Assembly: GCA_036526135.1 (NCBI GenBank)
Contig: DATCZA010000055.1
Coordinates: forward strand, 1 to 32,406
Source of the DNA: UBA2965 sp036526135
Lineage (GTDB): Bacteria; Pseudomonadota; Gammaproteobacteria; Pseudomonadales; Azotimanducaceae
Length of the DNA stretch: 32,406 nt
Direction of reading: 5' to 3'
The position numbers and the translations under genes are program-made. Numbering within the stretch: position 1 is the first letter of the stretch; the number at the start of each line of letters is the position of its first letter. The notes beneath the pieces are model-generated. The model was not told the DNA's origin. It saw only the letters and a list, made by a program, of their open reading frames with translations, and did not search any database. Below are positions 1 through 8,863 of the stretch, piece by piece.

Positions 1-1
1 C

Positions 2-1702
2 GACGCCCGGGCCGCCGGCGTGATTCTCGACCCGGAGGCCGCCTACCGGTTCGCCCGGGGCGAGGAGATCCGCACAACGGCTGGGATGAAGATCCGCATC
101 GGCCAACCGCTGGACTTCCTGGTGATCACCGATCACTCGGATGCCATGGGAGCCATGAACGAGGTGGTGGCGGGCAATCCGGATCTGCTGAGGGACCCCA
201 CCGTGCGGGACTGGCATCAGCGCATTTCTCAGGGCGGCGAATCGGCTTTTGAAGCCGCGCTGGAGGTCGTCGACTCGTTCACCAAGGGCAACACCCCCGA
301 CGTCCTCATGTCCGGCACGTTCGCAGAGCGCATCTGGAACGGGGTGACGGAAACCGCAGACGCCTTCAACGAGCCCGGCCGATTCACCGCCATGATCGGC
401 TACGAGTGGACGTCCACCACGGACGGCAACAACCTGCACCGCAACGTGCTCTACCGGGACGGCGCCGATTCGGCCAAGAAGGTCCTTCCCTTCACCGTGA
501 TCGACAGCGACAACCCGGAAGACCTGTGGACGTGGATGGAGAATTACGAGGCCACCACCGGCGGTGAGGTTCTCGCCACCGCCCACAACGGCAACCTGAG
601 CAACGGGCTGATGTTCCCGGACGTGAACCCGGCCACCAACCGCCGGCTCACCGAGTCATACGCCGCGCGCCGAGCGCGCTGGGAGCCGATCTACGAGGTC
701 ACCCAGATCAAGGGGGACGGTGAGGCGCACCCGCTGCTCTCGCCCAACGACGAGTTCGCCGATTACGAGACCTGGGACCAGGGCAACCTGGGCCCCAATC
801 TCAAGGACGACGACATGCTGCAGTACGAGTATGCCCGGGAGGCGCTCAAGAAGGGGCTGGCTCATGAAGTCCGGCTCGGCGTCAACCCCTACAAGTTCGG
901 CCTGCAGGGGGCGACGGACTCCCACACCGGCCTCGCCACCGCCGAGGAGGACAACTTCTTCGGCAAGCACTCGCAGACCGAGCCCACCGCGGCGAGACTG
1001 GCCACCGACGTCGGCCATTTCGAGAACAACGTCTGGCCCGGCTGGTATCAGGTGGCGTCGGGCTACACGGGAGTGTGGGCCACGGAGAACACCCGGGAGG
1101 CGATATTCGACGCCATGATGCGCAAGGAGGTCTACGCCACCACGGGCCCGCGCATCCAGGTACGCTTCTTCGGCGCCTGGAACTTCGTTCCCGAGGATGC
1201 CCGGACGCGGCTTCCGGCAAACGTCGGCTACTTCAAGGGCGTGCCCATGGGCGGCGACCTGACCGCCGCACCCGCGGGCAAAGCGCCCACGTTCCTGGTG
1301 GCGGCCCGCAAGGATCCTCTGAGCGGCAATCTCGACCGCATCCAGATCGTCAAGGGCTGGCTGGACGAGCTCGGCAAAACACACGAGCGGGTCTTTGAGG
1401 TGGTCTGGGCCGGGGAGCGCGCGCCAGGGGAGGACGGAAAGCTGCCGCCCATCGGCAACACGGTGGACGTGGCCAACGCCAACTGGACCAACACCATCGG
1501 CGACCCCGAGCTCATCAGCGTGTGGACGGACCCGGACTTCGATCCTGACGAGCGCGCCTTCTACTACGCCCGCGTCATCGAGATCCCCACGCCGCGTTGG
1601 ACGGCCTACGACGCCAAGTATTTCGGCACCACAGCTCCCGAGGAATCCCCCATGATCACCCAGGAACGTGCATATACCTCACCGATCTGGTACACCCCCT
1701 GA
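2..1702 (+). CDS. DUF3604 domain protein, 5' end missing (first of tandem pair)
   Basis: The reading frame is open from base 2, so the true start lies before the window; 566 codons plus stop are present. The product aligns closely by eye with the next gene, and both end in nearly the same peptide (QERAYTSPIWY). DUF3604 proteins are PHP/amidohydrolase-like and are expected to bind metals and hydrolyse an unknown substrate, probably in the periplasm. Visible metal-ligand candidates are the TDH of VITDHSD, the AHN of TAHNGNLSNG and the DSH of GATDSHTG. The N-terminal HxH motif seen in the paralogue would lie upstream of the window. It is followed after 29 bases by the second copy, so co-transcription is likely. 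Family assignment is firm; substrate and exact reaction are unknown. Confidence 0.9.
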   Translation, partial: DARAAGVILDPEAAYRFARGEEIRTTAGMKIRIGQPLDFLVITDHSDAMGAMNEVVAGNPDLLRDPTVRDWHQRISQGGESAFEAALEVVDSFTKGNTPDVLMSGTFAERIWNGVTETADAFNEPGRFTAMIGYEWTSTTDGNNLHRNVLYRDGADSAKKVLPFTVIDSDNPEDLWTWMENYEATTGGEVLATAHNGNLSNGLMFPDVNPATNRRLTESYAARRARWEPIYEVTQIKGDGEAHPLLSPNDEFADYETWDQGNLGPNLKDDDMLQYEYAREALKKGLAHEVRLGVNPYKFGLQGATDSHTGLATAEEDNFFGKHSQTEPTAARLATDVGHFENNVWPGWYQVASGYTGVWATENTREAIFDAMMRKEVYATTGPRIQVRFFGAWNFVPEDARTRLPANVGYFKGVPMGGDLTAAPAGKAPTFLVAARKDPLSGNLDRIQIVKGWLDELGKTHERVFEVVWAGERAPGEDGKLPPIGNTVDVANANWTNTIGDPELISVWTDPDFDPDERAFYYARVIEIPTPRWTAYDAKYFGTTAPEESPMITQERAYTSPIWYTP

Positions 1703-1731
1703 CCGGGAAAGTCACTCGAAGGAAGCGGACC

Positions 1732-3696
1732 ATGAAAACAAGGATGATTGGGGGCACTTGCTTGGCCGGCATTCTCACTCTGCTGGCCGCCTGCGACCCG
1801 GCCGGTACCGAGCCCACGGGCACGGACACCGACGCCGCGCCCCAACCCGTCACCGTGGGCCCGGCCCCGTCGGCAATGGGAGACAGAAGGCTACTCTGGG
1901 GGGACACCCACCTGCACACGTCCTACTCACCGGACGCGTACCTGATGCAGAACCGCTCGGCGGATCCGGACACCGCCTACCGCTACGCCAAGGGGCTGCC
2001 CGTGGTGCACCCCTATCACAAGGCGCGCATCCAGATCGGCACGCCGCTGGATTTTCTGGTGGTTTCCGATCACGGCGAGTTCATGGGCGTGGTGCCCATG
2101 GTCCTGCAGGGAGATCCCCGGGTCGCCAACACGGAGACCGGCAAGCGCTATCGGGCAATGGCCGAGGCGGGCCGCGAGATCGAGGTGTTCGGCGAGCTCA
2201 TCGCCCAGGTCAACAAGATCGTCCCACCGGACCAGGACCTCTACAACCCGGACATCAACCGCTCGGTTTGGGGCGAGATCATGGAAGCCGCCGACCGTCA
2301 CAACGAGCCCGGCACCTTCACCGCGTTCATGGGCTGGGAGTGGTCGTCCACGCCCCAGGGGCAGAACCTGCACCGGGTGATCGTCATGCGCGGCGACAAG
2401 GACAACGGCGACGAGTTCGTTCCCTATACCAGCCTGGACAGCGACCGGCCCGAGGATCTGTGGGCGTGGCTGGAGGAGACTGCCGAGGCGGCCGGCACCG
2501 ACTTTCTCGCCATCCCCCACAACTCGAACATCTCCGGTGGGCTCATGTTCCCGCTGGTGAACAGCGACAAAGAAGCCGTGGACGCGGAGTACGCGAAGCT
2601 GCGCATGCGCTGGGAGCCCGTGGTGGAGATGACCCAGATCAAGGGCGACTCCGAGACCCATCCCATGCTCTCGCCGAATGACGAGTTCGCCGACTACGAG
2701 ACCTACGAGCACCTCATCGCTGCCGAAGGCATCGAGCAGCAGACCATGTTCACCGAGGGCTTTCTCGGCACGTTGAGCGACGCGGACCGAGCCGTGCTCG
2801 AAAGCCAGGAGAAGCGCATCGTCAAGAATGGCGACTACGCCCGAACGGGGCTGCTCCGCGGGCTGGTGCTCGAAGAGCGCGGGCGCGGCAACCCCTACAA
2901 GTTCGGCATGATTGGCTCGACGGACTCTCATACCGCCATGGCATCCGCCGAAGAGGACAACTTCCACGGCAAGATGGCCATTGACTCCACGCCGGGAACC
3001 AAGCGCGAAGACATCATTCCCGGCACGCCGGGCTGGGACATGGGCGCGGCGGGCTTGGCAGCGGTGTGGGCCACGGAGAACACCCGCGAGGGGATCTTCG
3101 ACGCCATGAAGCGCAAGGAGGTCTACGCCACCACGGGGCCGCGCATCGAGCTGCGCTTCTTCGGGGGTTTCGACTTCGCCGCCGCTGACGCCCAGGCCCG
3201 GGATCTGGCCTCGGTGGGGTACGGGAAAGGGGTCCCCATGGGCGGCGATCTGACCGCGTCACCCGCGGGCAACGCGCCTTCGTTTCTGGTGAGCGCCGTG
3301 AAGGATCCAGTGGGCGCCAATCTCGATCGGGTCCAGATCGTCAAGGGCTGGGTGGACGCCGAGGGGATGCCCCAGGAGAAGATCTTCGACGTGGCGCTGG
3401 CAGACGGCCGAACGGTAGGCACAGATGGGAAAGTCGCCCCCGTGGGCAATACGGTGGACGTCTCCACCGGCCATTACACCAACGCCATCGGGGATCCCCA
3501 GCTCACCGTGGTCTGGAGGGACCCGGAGTTCGACCCCGGCAAGCGCGCCTTCTACTACGTGCGGGTGCTGCAGATTCCCACTCCCCGACACACGCTCTAC
3601 GACGCCATCGCGCTCGGGATATCGGTGGAAGAGACGGGGCATCCGGCGACCATTCAGGAACGGGCGTACTCCTCGCCCATCTGGTACGCACCCTGA
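1732..3696 (+). CDS. DUF3604 domain lipoprotein (second of tandem pair)
   Basis: 654 residues. ATG 1732 was chosen because it gives a lipoprotein signal peptide (basic MKTR start, hydrophobic stretch, lipobox LAAC with Cys21) and follows a GGAAG ribosome site; the longer frame from 1597 lies inside the preceding gene. PHP-like metal motifs are visible in order: DTHLHT (His60, His62), VSDHGE (Asp113, His114), PHNSN, and STDSHT near the C-terminal half. An insert around residues 340-385 is absent from the upstream paralogue. The protein probably sits on the periplasmic face of a membrane as a metal-dependent hydrolase; no substrate can be read from the sequence. It shares an operon layout with the paralogue upstream and with a PPIase and a HupE/UreJ-type permease downstream, which suggests those genes help fold it or supply its metal. 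That last link is inference. Confidence 0.92.
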   Translation: MKTRMIGGTCLAGILTLLAACDPAGTEPTGTDTDAAPQPVTVGPAPSAMGDRRLLWGDTHLHTSYSPDAYLMQNRSADPDTAYRYAKGLPVVHPYHKARIQIGTPLDFLVVSDHGEFMGVVPMVLQGDPRVANTETGKRYRAMAEAGREIEVFGELIAQVNKIVPPDQDLYNPDINRSVWGEIMEAADRHNEPGTFTAFMGWEWSSTPQGQNLHRVIVMRGDKDNGDEFVPYTSLDSDRPEDLWAWLEETAEAAGTDFLAIPHNSNISGGLMFPLVNSDKEAVDAEYAKLRMRWEPVVEMTQIKGDSETHPMLSPNDEFADYETYEHLIAAEGIEQQTMFTEGFLGTLSDADRAVLESQEKRIVKNGDYARTGLLRGLVLEERGRGNPYKFGMIGSTDSHTAMASAEEDNFHGKMAIDSTPGTKREDIIPGTPGWDMGAAGLAAVWATENTREGIFDAMKRKEVYATTGPRIELRFFGGFDFAAADAQARDLASVGYGKGVPMGGDLTASPAGNAPSFLVSAVKDPVGANLDRVQIVKGWVDAEGMPQEKIFDVALADGRTVGTDGKVAPVGNTVDVSTGHYTNAIGDPQLTVVWRDPEFDPGKRAFYYVRVLQIPTPRHTLYDAIALGISVEETGHPATIQERAYSSPIWYAP

Positions 3697-3718
3697 CGAC
3701 GTTTGGACTCTGACCCCC

Positions 3719-3743
3719 CGCTGCCGCCCACCCGGCGGCAGCG
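3719..3743 (+). terminator. Perfect 10-bp hairpin between DUF3604 and PPIase genes
   Basis: Arms CGCTGCCGCC (3719-3728) and GGCGGCAGCG (3734-3743) pair perfectly around a 5-base loop. A short T run (ATTTTA) follows about ten bases later rather than directly, so it is not a textbook intrinsic terminator. It may be an attenuator or RNA-stabilising stem that lowers expression of the downstream pair relative to the DUF3604 genes. Confidence 0.45.
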
Positions 3744-3767
3744 AGCGGCGTCATTTTAGAGAGAGCC

Positions 3768-4667
3768 ATGAACAAGCTTCTCAAAGAACCCCTTCTGCAC
3801 TTCCTCGTTCTGGGGCTGGCCCTGTTCGTGCTGTTTGACGTGGTCTCCGACGAGAAGGAAACGTCAGACAGCAAGCTCATCAGGGTGGATCGCGAGACCC
3901 TGCTGACCTTCATTCAGTTCCGGACCCGCGCCTTCGAGCCGAGCATCGCTGCCCAGCGGCTCGACGGCCTTTCCGATCAGGAGCTCAAGCTGCTCATCGA
4001 CGACTACATCCGCGAGGAGGCCCTGTACCGCGAAGCGCTCGCCCTGGGCATGGACAAGAACGACTACGTGATCAAGCGCCGCATGATCCAGTCCATCGAG
4101 TTCATCACCAGGGGCTTCGTCACCCGGGCCGTGGAGGTGTCCGACGACGACGTGAAGGCCCATTACGAGGCCAATCGGAACGATTACTACGTGGAACCGT
4201 TTGTCACGTTCACGCACGTCTTCATATCCGGTGAGAACCGCAGCGAAGCCGAGGTCGACGCGCTGGCTGCCGCCGAGCTCACCGAGCTCAATGCCCGCCA
4301 GATACCGTTCAGCGCCGCCCCCGGGCGAGGGGAGCGTTTCCCCTTTTTCGTCAACTACGTGGAGCGCGACCCGGAATTCGTCGCCAGCCACTTCGGGGCT
4401 GACATGGCGAACGAGATCTTCGCCCTGGAACCCGACGAGCTCGTCTGGCGTGGACCATTTCTGTCAACCTACGGCGCCCACCTGGTCCTGCTGACCCGCA
4501 AAGCGCCCGGCCGCTTTCCCCCGCTCGGTGAGATCGAAGAAAGCGTTCGGCAGGACGCCGAGCGAGCCGCGTTGCAGAAGGCGAACGAAACCGCCATTCA
4601 GGCCATCGTGGACACCTACGAGGTGGAGCGGCAGCCCGAGCCCCGCACGCGCGCCGGCGCAGGATGA
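3768..4667 (+). CDS. Membrane-anchored parvulin-type peptidyl-prolyl isomerase
   Basis: 299 residues. An N-terminal membrane segment (about residues 8-26) is followed by a long helical region and a parvulin (PpiC/SurA-like) domain from roughly residue 140 to 255, recognisable by the FTHVFIS strand and the FALEPDELVWRGPF...GAHLVLL stretch typical of these isomerases. The expected role is a periplasmic folding helper held at the inner membrane. Start ATG 3768 directly follows a GAGAGAGCC leader. The stop overlaps the next start (ATGA), so translation of the permease is probably coupled. The context suggests a dedicated foldase for the DUF3604 proteins or the permease; this is inferred from gene order. 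PPIase activity itself may be absent, since many SurA-like domains act only as chaperones. Confidence 0.85.
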   Translation: MNKLLKEPLLHFLVLGLALFVLFDVVSDEKETSDSKLIRVDRETLLTFIQFRTRAFEPSIAAQRLDGLSDQELKLLIDDYIREEALYREALALGMDKNDYVIKRRMIQSIEFITRGFVTRAVEVSDDDVKAHYEANRNDYYVEPFVTFTHVFISGENRSEAEVDALAAAELTELNARQIPFSAAPGRGERFPFFVNYVERDPEFVASHFGADMANEIFALEPDELVWRGPFLSTYGAHLVLLTRKAPGRFPPLGEIEESVRQDAERAALQKANETAIQAIVDTYEVERQPEPRTRAGAG

Positions 4668-5686
4668 GAACTCTCCGCTCAGCCGTCCTGGGTCTGTGGG
4701 CGTGCTGCGCTGCGCTGCCCGCCGTCGGCCACGATGCGCGGCCGAACTACGTCCAGATCACGGAGACGGCGCCCAATAGCTTCAACGTGGCGTGGAAGGT
4801 TCCTGCCAGCATGCCGGGCAACGCGCTGCCCCATCCTCTGCTGCCGGACGACTGCAAGCCGCAGCAGCCTCCCAGGTGGCACACCACCGGGGCAGAGCAC
4901 GCGGCGCAACAGGAATTCATCTGCGAGCAGGGCCTCTCCGGACGGGTCGTGGGCATCGAGTTTCCCGTCATCAACCCTTCCCTCTCCACGCTGTACCGCG
5001 TTCGGCTGGCAAACGGCGAAGAGCATCTGAAGATCCTGAAGCCCGACGAGACGGTGTGGATGGTTCCCGATGCGGAGGACCGTCTCTCGGTCGCGAAGGA
5101 GTACACGGGGCTCGGGATCGAGCACATCTGGATCGGCCTCGACCACCTCCTGTTCGTCGCCTGCCTGCTGTTCATCTCGCGCACGCCCCGACGCCTGCTC
5201 ATCACCATCACGGGCTTCACCGTGGCGCACTCCATCACCCTGGCGCTGTCAGCTCTCGACCTGGTGCGCATCCCCACGCCGCCGGTGGAAGCCGTCATCG
5301 CGCTCAGCGTGGTGTTCATGGCCTGGGAGATTGTGCGCGGCGACGACGACTCTTTGGCCTACCGTTTTCCGGTCGCCGTTTCCAGCTCCTTCGGTCTCCT
5401 CCACGGCTTCGGTTTCGCCGCCGTGCTGCGCGACATTGGCCTGCCCCAGACGGAGCTGCCCACCGCGCTGCTGTTCTTCAACGTGGGCGTGGAGATCGGC
5501 CAGATACTCTTCGTGATGGCGCTGCTGATCGCCTTCGTAGCGCTGCGGCCGGCCCTTGGGCGTGCGCTGCGCGCTGAGCCCGGCGGAGCCGTTCACTGGT
5601 CGTACCTGACCACCCCGGCAAGCTACGTCATCGGCACCCTGGCGAGCTACTGGCTGATCGAGCGCCTTGCTGGCTTCTGGGGGTGA
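4664..5686 (+). CDS. HupE/UreJ-family membrane protein, likely metal permease
   Basis: 340 residues. An N-terminal signal peptide (to about residue 23, ending AVGHD) leads into a periplasmic domain of some 120 residues, then a membrane half of about six to seven helices from residue 150. The family signature HxxxxxDH is present in EHIWIGLDHLLF (His154, Asp160, His161), and further conserved His motifs are seen in FTVAHS and LLHGFGF. HupE/UreJ proteins of the short type import nickel or cobalt for hydrogenase or urease, but neither enzyme is in the window. Placement after two metallohydrolase-like DUF3604 genes and an isomerase suggests metal supply to those enzymes. The extra exported N-terminal domain separates it from the short permeases. 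Start ATG overlaps the upstream stop by 4 bases. Confidence 0.87.
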   Translation: MRTLRSAVLGLWACCAALPAVGHDARPNYVQITETAPNSFNVAWKVPASMPGNALPHPLLPDDCKPQQPPRWHTTGAEHAAQQEFICEQGLSGRVVGIEFPVINPSLSTLYRVRLANGEEHLKILKPDETVWMVPDAEDRLSVAKEYTGLGIEHIWIGLDHLLFVACLLFISRTPRRLLITITGFTVAHSITLALSALDLVRIPTPPVEAVIALSVVFMAWEIVRGDDDSLAYRFPVAVSSSFGLLHGFGFAAVLRDIGLPQTELPTALLFFNVGVEIGQILFVMALLIAFVALRPALGRALRAEPGGAVHWSYLTTPASYVIGTLASYWLIERLAGFWG

Positions 5687-5697
5687 TCGCGCACCCC
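5680..5697. terminator. Possible small bidirectional hairpin
   Basis: GGGGTG (5680-5685) and CACCCC (5692-5697) form a 6-bp stem with a 6-base loop between the convergent permease and porin genes. There is no T run on either side, so terminator function is only suggested by position. Confidence 0.25.
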
Positions 5698-5719
5698 GCG
5701 GATTGATCGCTCGCCCCTG

Positions 5720-6988
5720 TCAGAACGTGTACATCGCCCCCAGCACGACGACCTTCAGCGGCCGCAGATCGAAATCAGGCCGGTCCACCTTATAGCGGCG
5801 ATAACCTCCGTAGACGTCCAGCCCAACGGCGTCCAGCTTCTGCTGGACGAAAAAGCCAACGGATTCCGAATCGTCGTCAGGGAGGCGAATATCGCTGCCC
5901 GATGAAAAGTCGGCGGAAAACGCCGTCGATCCGAGACTCGTGAGGTTGGTGAGCCAGCCCGCCTTGACGATGTAACCGGACGCATCCCGCCCCGAAGCGT
6001 CGCCGAACAACAGGCCCGTGGTCAGGCTCAGACCCGTCCGGTTGTGCCGCGCGGAAAGGCCCAATTCAACTCGATAGTCGAGGTCTTGGAACGGTTTGTG
6101 CTGATAGGTAGCAGCCGCGCGTATGGTCCAGTCGTCGTTCGACGGGTAGTAGCGGAGCGCCGCATCCCAGCGCGAGTCGGCGGCGACGGTCCCCGACAGC
6201 TGAAAGCCGCCACCAAGGCGGGGCGAGTCGTAACGCAGACGGTCGACGAGCAGCAGCCGCTCCGTATCGGCAAAGTGCTGATTGACGCTGATGTCGCTCA
6301 GCTCGTCGTTCGTCCGGTCGACGAACCGCATGCCGGGTGCAAGGTTGCCGACGGCAATCAGCGAGGATGGGACCGTGCCGGAAAGATCGATCTCGGGAAC
6401 CACCCAGGCAGCCGCGAAGCCGCGCCCGAAACTGAACGTGCCCACTTTGTCGTTGTGCAGCTCCACGTCCGCTTCTCTCACGGTAATGTCCGTACCCGGA
6501 CTCGGATCGTCCTGGGTCACGCGGTCGGGCCGGTTGCTCTGGATTCCCACCTCGAGAGCGCCGGACAACCGCCATCCGCCGTTCAGCGGCGCAAACACGT
6601 CCGCCCGCAGCATGGTCGGACCCTGATTCGAATCCATGAAAAACCCGTTGCTCGATGCGCCGTCATCGACCTGCATGAGAACCCGATGCAGGCGCCCGCC
6701 CAAGGTGAACGTACCGTTGTCGCTGCGGCGCTCGAGGAACGGCTTCGATTCCGGCGCGGAATCCGGCAGCGTTTCGGCCACCTCCAGCGTTGCCTCCTCC
6801 TCATCCGGCGAAACCGGCATGCCAGCGACTTTTTTGAGTACGTCGAGCTCGGCGCGCAGGGCGTCGAGCTGCCGCTGCTGCTCGTCGATGCGCCGCTCGT
6901 ACTCCTCAATCTGCTCAATCGTTTGCGCGTTCGCGACACAGGTAAACGTGATCCCCAGCACCGCGAACAAAAGTGTCGCGCCCTTCAT
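5720..6988 (-). CDS. DcaP-like outer membrane porin
   Basis: 422 residues from ATG 6988, chosen over an upstream in-frame start at 7045 because it gives a clean signal peptide (MKGATLLFAVL...ANAQ) and has a GAGGGG ribosome site about 8 bases before it. After the signal there is a coiled-coil segment (about residues 22-55, rich in Glu/Gln/Leu/Arg), then a long run of alternating amphipathic strands, ending in Tyr-Thr-Phe with the terminal Phe expected of an outer membrane barrel. Coiled coil plus barrel is the layout of DcaP-type trimeric porins, although I cannot exclude another porin family. It lies 105 bases downstream of the tannase-like esterase gene on the same strand, so it may admit the esterase's substrate or products. 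A strong inverted repeat sits between the two genes. Confidence 0.75.
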   Translation of the reverse strand: MKGATLLFAVLGITFTCVANAQTIEQIEEYERRIDEQQRQLDALRAELDVLKKVAGMPVSPDEEEATLEVAETLPDSAPESKPFLERRSDNGTFTLGGRLHRVLMQVDDGASSNGFFMDSNQGPTMLRADVFAPLNGGWRLSGALEVGIQSNRPDRVTQDDPSPGTDITVREADVELHNDKVGTFSFGRGFAAAWVVPEIDLSGTVPSSLIAVGNLAPGMRFVDRTNDELSDISVNQHFADTERLLLVDRLRYDSPRLGGGFQLSGTVAADSRWDAALRYYPSNDDWTIRAAATYQHKPFQDLDYRVELGLSARHNRTGLSLTTGLLFGDASGRDASGYIVKAGWLTNLTSLGSTAFSADFSSGSDIRLPDDDSESVGFFVQQKLDAVGLDVYGGYRRYKVDRPDFDLRPLKVVVLGAMYTF

Positions 6989-7026
6989 GATGATTCCCCT
7001 CAGGCTGCCCAGGCGATGAAGCAAGC

Positions 7027-7058
7027 TCGGCGCAATGGTCAACACCCCATTGCGCCGA
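7027..7058 (-). promoter_or_regulatory. 12-bp perfect inverted repeat between esterase and porin genes
   Basis: Arms TCGGCGCAATGG (7027-7038) and CCATTGCGCCGA (7047-7058) pair perfectly around an 8-base loop. On the minus strand the loop region carries TTGACC, which resembles a -35 box, but no good -10 follows at the right spacing. No T run follows, so this is either an intercistronic RNA stem setting porin levels or an operator. Only the symmetry is directly seen. Confidence 0.45.
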
Positions 7059-7093
7059 CGAGTTCCATATGACCTGATTTTGTCGGCTATTTG

Positions 7094-8677
7094 TCAGCCG
7101 CCCCCGGAACAGCTGAAACTCGACGCATCCCGCGGATCACCCTGACCGTCGTACTGCGCGACTGCAGGGTAGGCACAGACAGGCCTCGATCCGGCCGGCT
7201 GCATGGTCTCGTCGAGCCAGTAGGCGACGACCTGGTCCGGGGCCTTGCCTGACTCGACCCAGGCGTCAATCTCATCGAGGAAATTGACCCAGGAGGGCCC
7301 TGGTCCGCCGATGCAATGCTCCACGCCCGGCATCAGGAACATACGCACGTCATCCGCAGCCGACTCATCGTGCGCAAGGACCTGCTCATAGTAGTCGGCA
7401 AACGCGAGAGATGTCTGCGCATTGTCCGACCAGCCGTTGTAAATCAGCATTTTGCCGCCGCGCTCGCGAAACGCCGACAGGTCCGGATCGGTGGCATTGA
7501 GCGTCTCGGCAGCACGGGCCCCGTCCTTGGCAAGGTTGTCATAGTCGTAACCGACGTAACTCCACTCAGGATCGTTGTAGATCAAATACCGCATGATCTC
7601 CTTGCCAAATGAGAAATAGGCACTCGGCGTCACGGGCGATTCAAATGGCCCCATGTCTATACCGGACTGAAAGTCATCGGCGTCGTCGTCGTACTTCAGC
7701 CCGCCGGTGAGCCAGCGGGACCACCCCCCCTCGGCGCCTTCACCACCAAACGGAAATCCGTAGTACAAGGACCGTCCCTGGGAATCCTTGGGCCCGTCGT
7801 AAACGACCCTGACCGCCGCAAGCTGCTCCTCGCTGAGGCAGCTGTCGGTCTTCTCCCCTTCGCACAGCAAAGTTGCCACATCGAACTGGCACTGTCGGGG
7901 GTCGTTGAGGATCCCGTCTTCCAAACCGTCCATCGCATCGCACATGGCGAGGTACGACGACTCGATCAAACGCTGCTCCTGCGGGCCCACCACAGCTTCC
8001 TGCAGGTTGGAAGGATCGGGGTACATTGCCGCGCTGATCTGGGTGGCCGCCGCAGCAACCCCCGGAAAATCGTATGCCGGTGAGCCGGCCACGATGCCGT
8101 CGAAATCCTCCGGATACCGCTGAGCCTCCATGAAGCCCTGCCCCCCTCCGCGAGAGCATCCGGTGAAGTAGCTGCGGCTGATGCCCTCGTCGTAAAAGTC
8201 GGTGATCAGCGCCTTCGCCGTTACCGCGGTGCGGTGGACGGCCTGGTGGCCAAAGCTGACGAGGCGCTCCAGGTTGTTGTAGGCCCAGCTCGCATTGAGC
8301 GGATGCCCCGCATGGCCGGCGTCGGTGCCGACCGTTGCATAGCCTTTTTGCAGGGATCCGAGCAAAAGCGAGGTGTTTTGCACGCTTCCGACGAACCCAC
8401 CGCCGCCGCCCATGACGAACTTGCCGTTCCAGTTCTCCGGCAGCAGAAGCTCGAAATTGGTCTCGGTACCGATCACGCCGACCACCTTGCAATGCGGCGC
8501 CATCGAGGCCTCCTGCGTGACCGAGATGAGCCGGACGTCGGGAAGTGCCGGAAACGATGCCTGAGAACAGACCGGACCCGAGGTCGCCGGCAGGCTCTGC
8601 TCCGAGGTTCCGCACGCCGTGAGCACGGCTGTCAGCAGAATTAACAAGCCTACATCTAATGGCCTTTCAAACATCAT
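7094..8677 (-). CDS. Tannase/feruloyl esterase family lipoprotein
   Basis: 527 residues. The start at ATG 8677 follows an AAGGGG ribosome site at good spacing; a second ATG follows immediately. The N-terminus is a lipoprotein signal (VLTAC, Cys22). The nucleophile motif GCSRGGGQG places Ser175 next to Cys174; a catalytic Asp candidate lies in NGWSDNAQ and the His in GVEHCIGG, giving the CS-D-HC arrangement known for tannase and feruloyl esterases, in which the paired cysteines form a disulfide next to the triad. Expected action is hydrolysis of aromatic esters (gallate, ferulate or similar) at the cell surface or in the periplasm. The divergent AraC-family gene probably regulates it and a porin follows downstream. 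The ester substrate cannot be deduced. Confidence 0.88.
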   Translation of the reverse strand: MMFERPLDVGLLILLTAVLTACGTSEQSLPATSGPVCSQASFPALPDVRLISVTQEASMAPHCKVVGVIGTETNFELLLPENWNGKFVMGGGGGFVGSVQNTSLLLGSLQKGYATVGTDAGHAGHPLNASWAYNNLERLVSFGHQAVHRTAVTAKALITDFYDEGISRSYFTGCSRGGGQGFMEAQRYPEDFDGIVAGSPAYDFPGVAAAATQISAAMYPDPSNLQEAVVGPQEQRLIESSYLAMCDAMDGLEDGILNDPRQCQFDVATLLCEGEKTDSCLSEEQLAAVRVVYDGPKDSQGRSLYYGFPFGGEGAEGGWSRWLTGGLKYDDDADDFQSGIDMGPFESPVTPSAYFSFGKEIMRYLIYNDPEWSYVGYDYDNLAKDGARAAETLNATDPDLSAFRERGGKMLIYNGWSDNAQTSLAFADYYEQVLAHDESAADDVRMFLMPGVEHCIGGPGPSWVNFLDEIDAWVESGKAPDQVVAYWLDETMQPAGSRPVCAYPAVAQYDGQGDPRDASSFSCSGGG

Positions 8678-8795
8678 TTCGTCCCCTTCCACTCTCGATC
8701 GCAATCAGCCAGATCCTCAGGTAAGGCAACAGAAACCTCAACCCCCGAGGCAGTTTCCGACCGGCACTGCCGATCCGACGATGTTCACAAGCATA

Positions 8796-8823
8796 TTCAC
8801 CTGCTCCGCCATTCGCTTATCAT
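8796..8823 (+). promoter_or_regulatory. Candidate sigma-70 promoter of AraC-family gene
   Basis: TTCACC (8796-8801) and TATCAT (8818-8823) are separated by 16 bases, about 40 bases before the ATG at 8864. The -10 matches 5 of 6 consensus bases and the -35 matches 4. This is a by-eye call in a 186-base divergent gap that must also hold the promoter of the esterase gene. Confidence 0.35.
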
Positions 8824-8863
8824 TTGACGCCACCCTCGCAAAGGCGCTGAGCAAGAGGGAACC

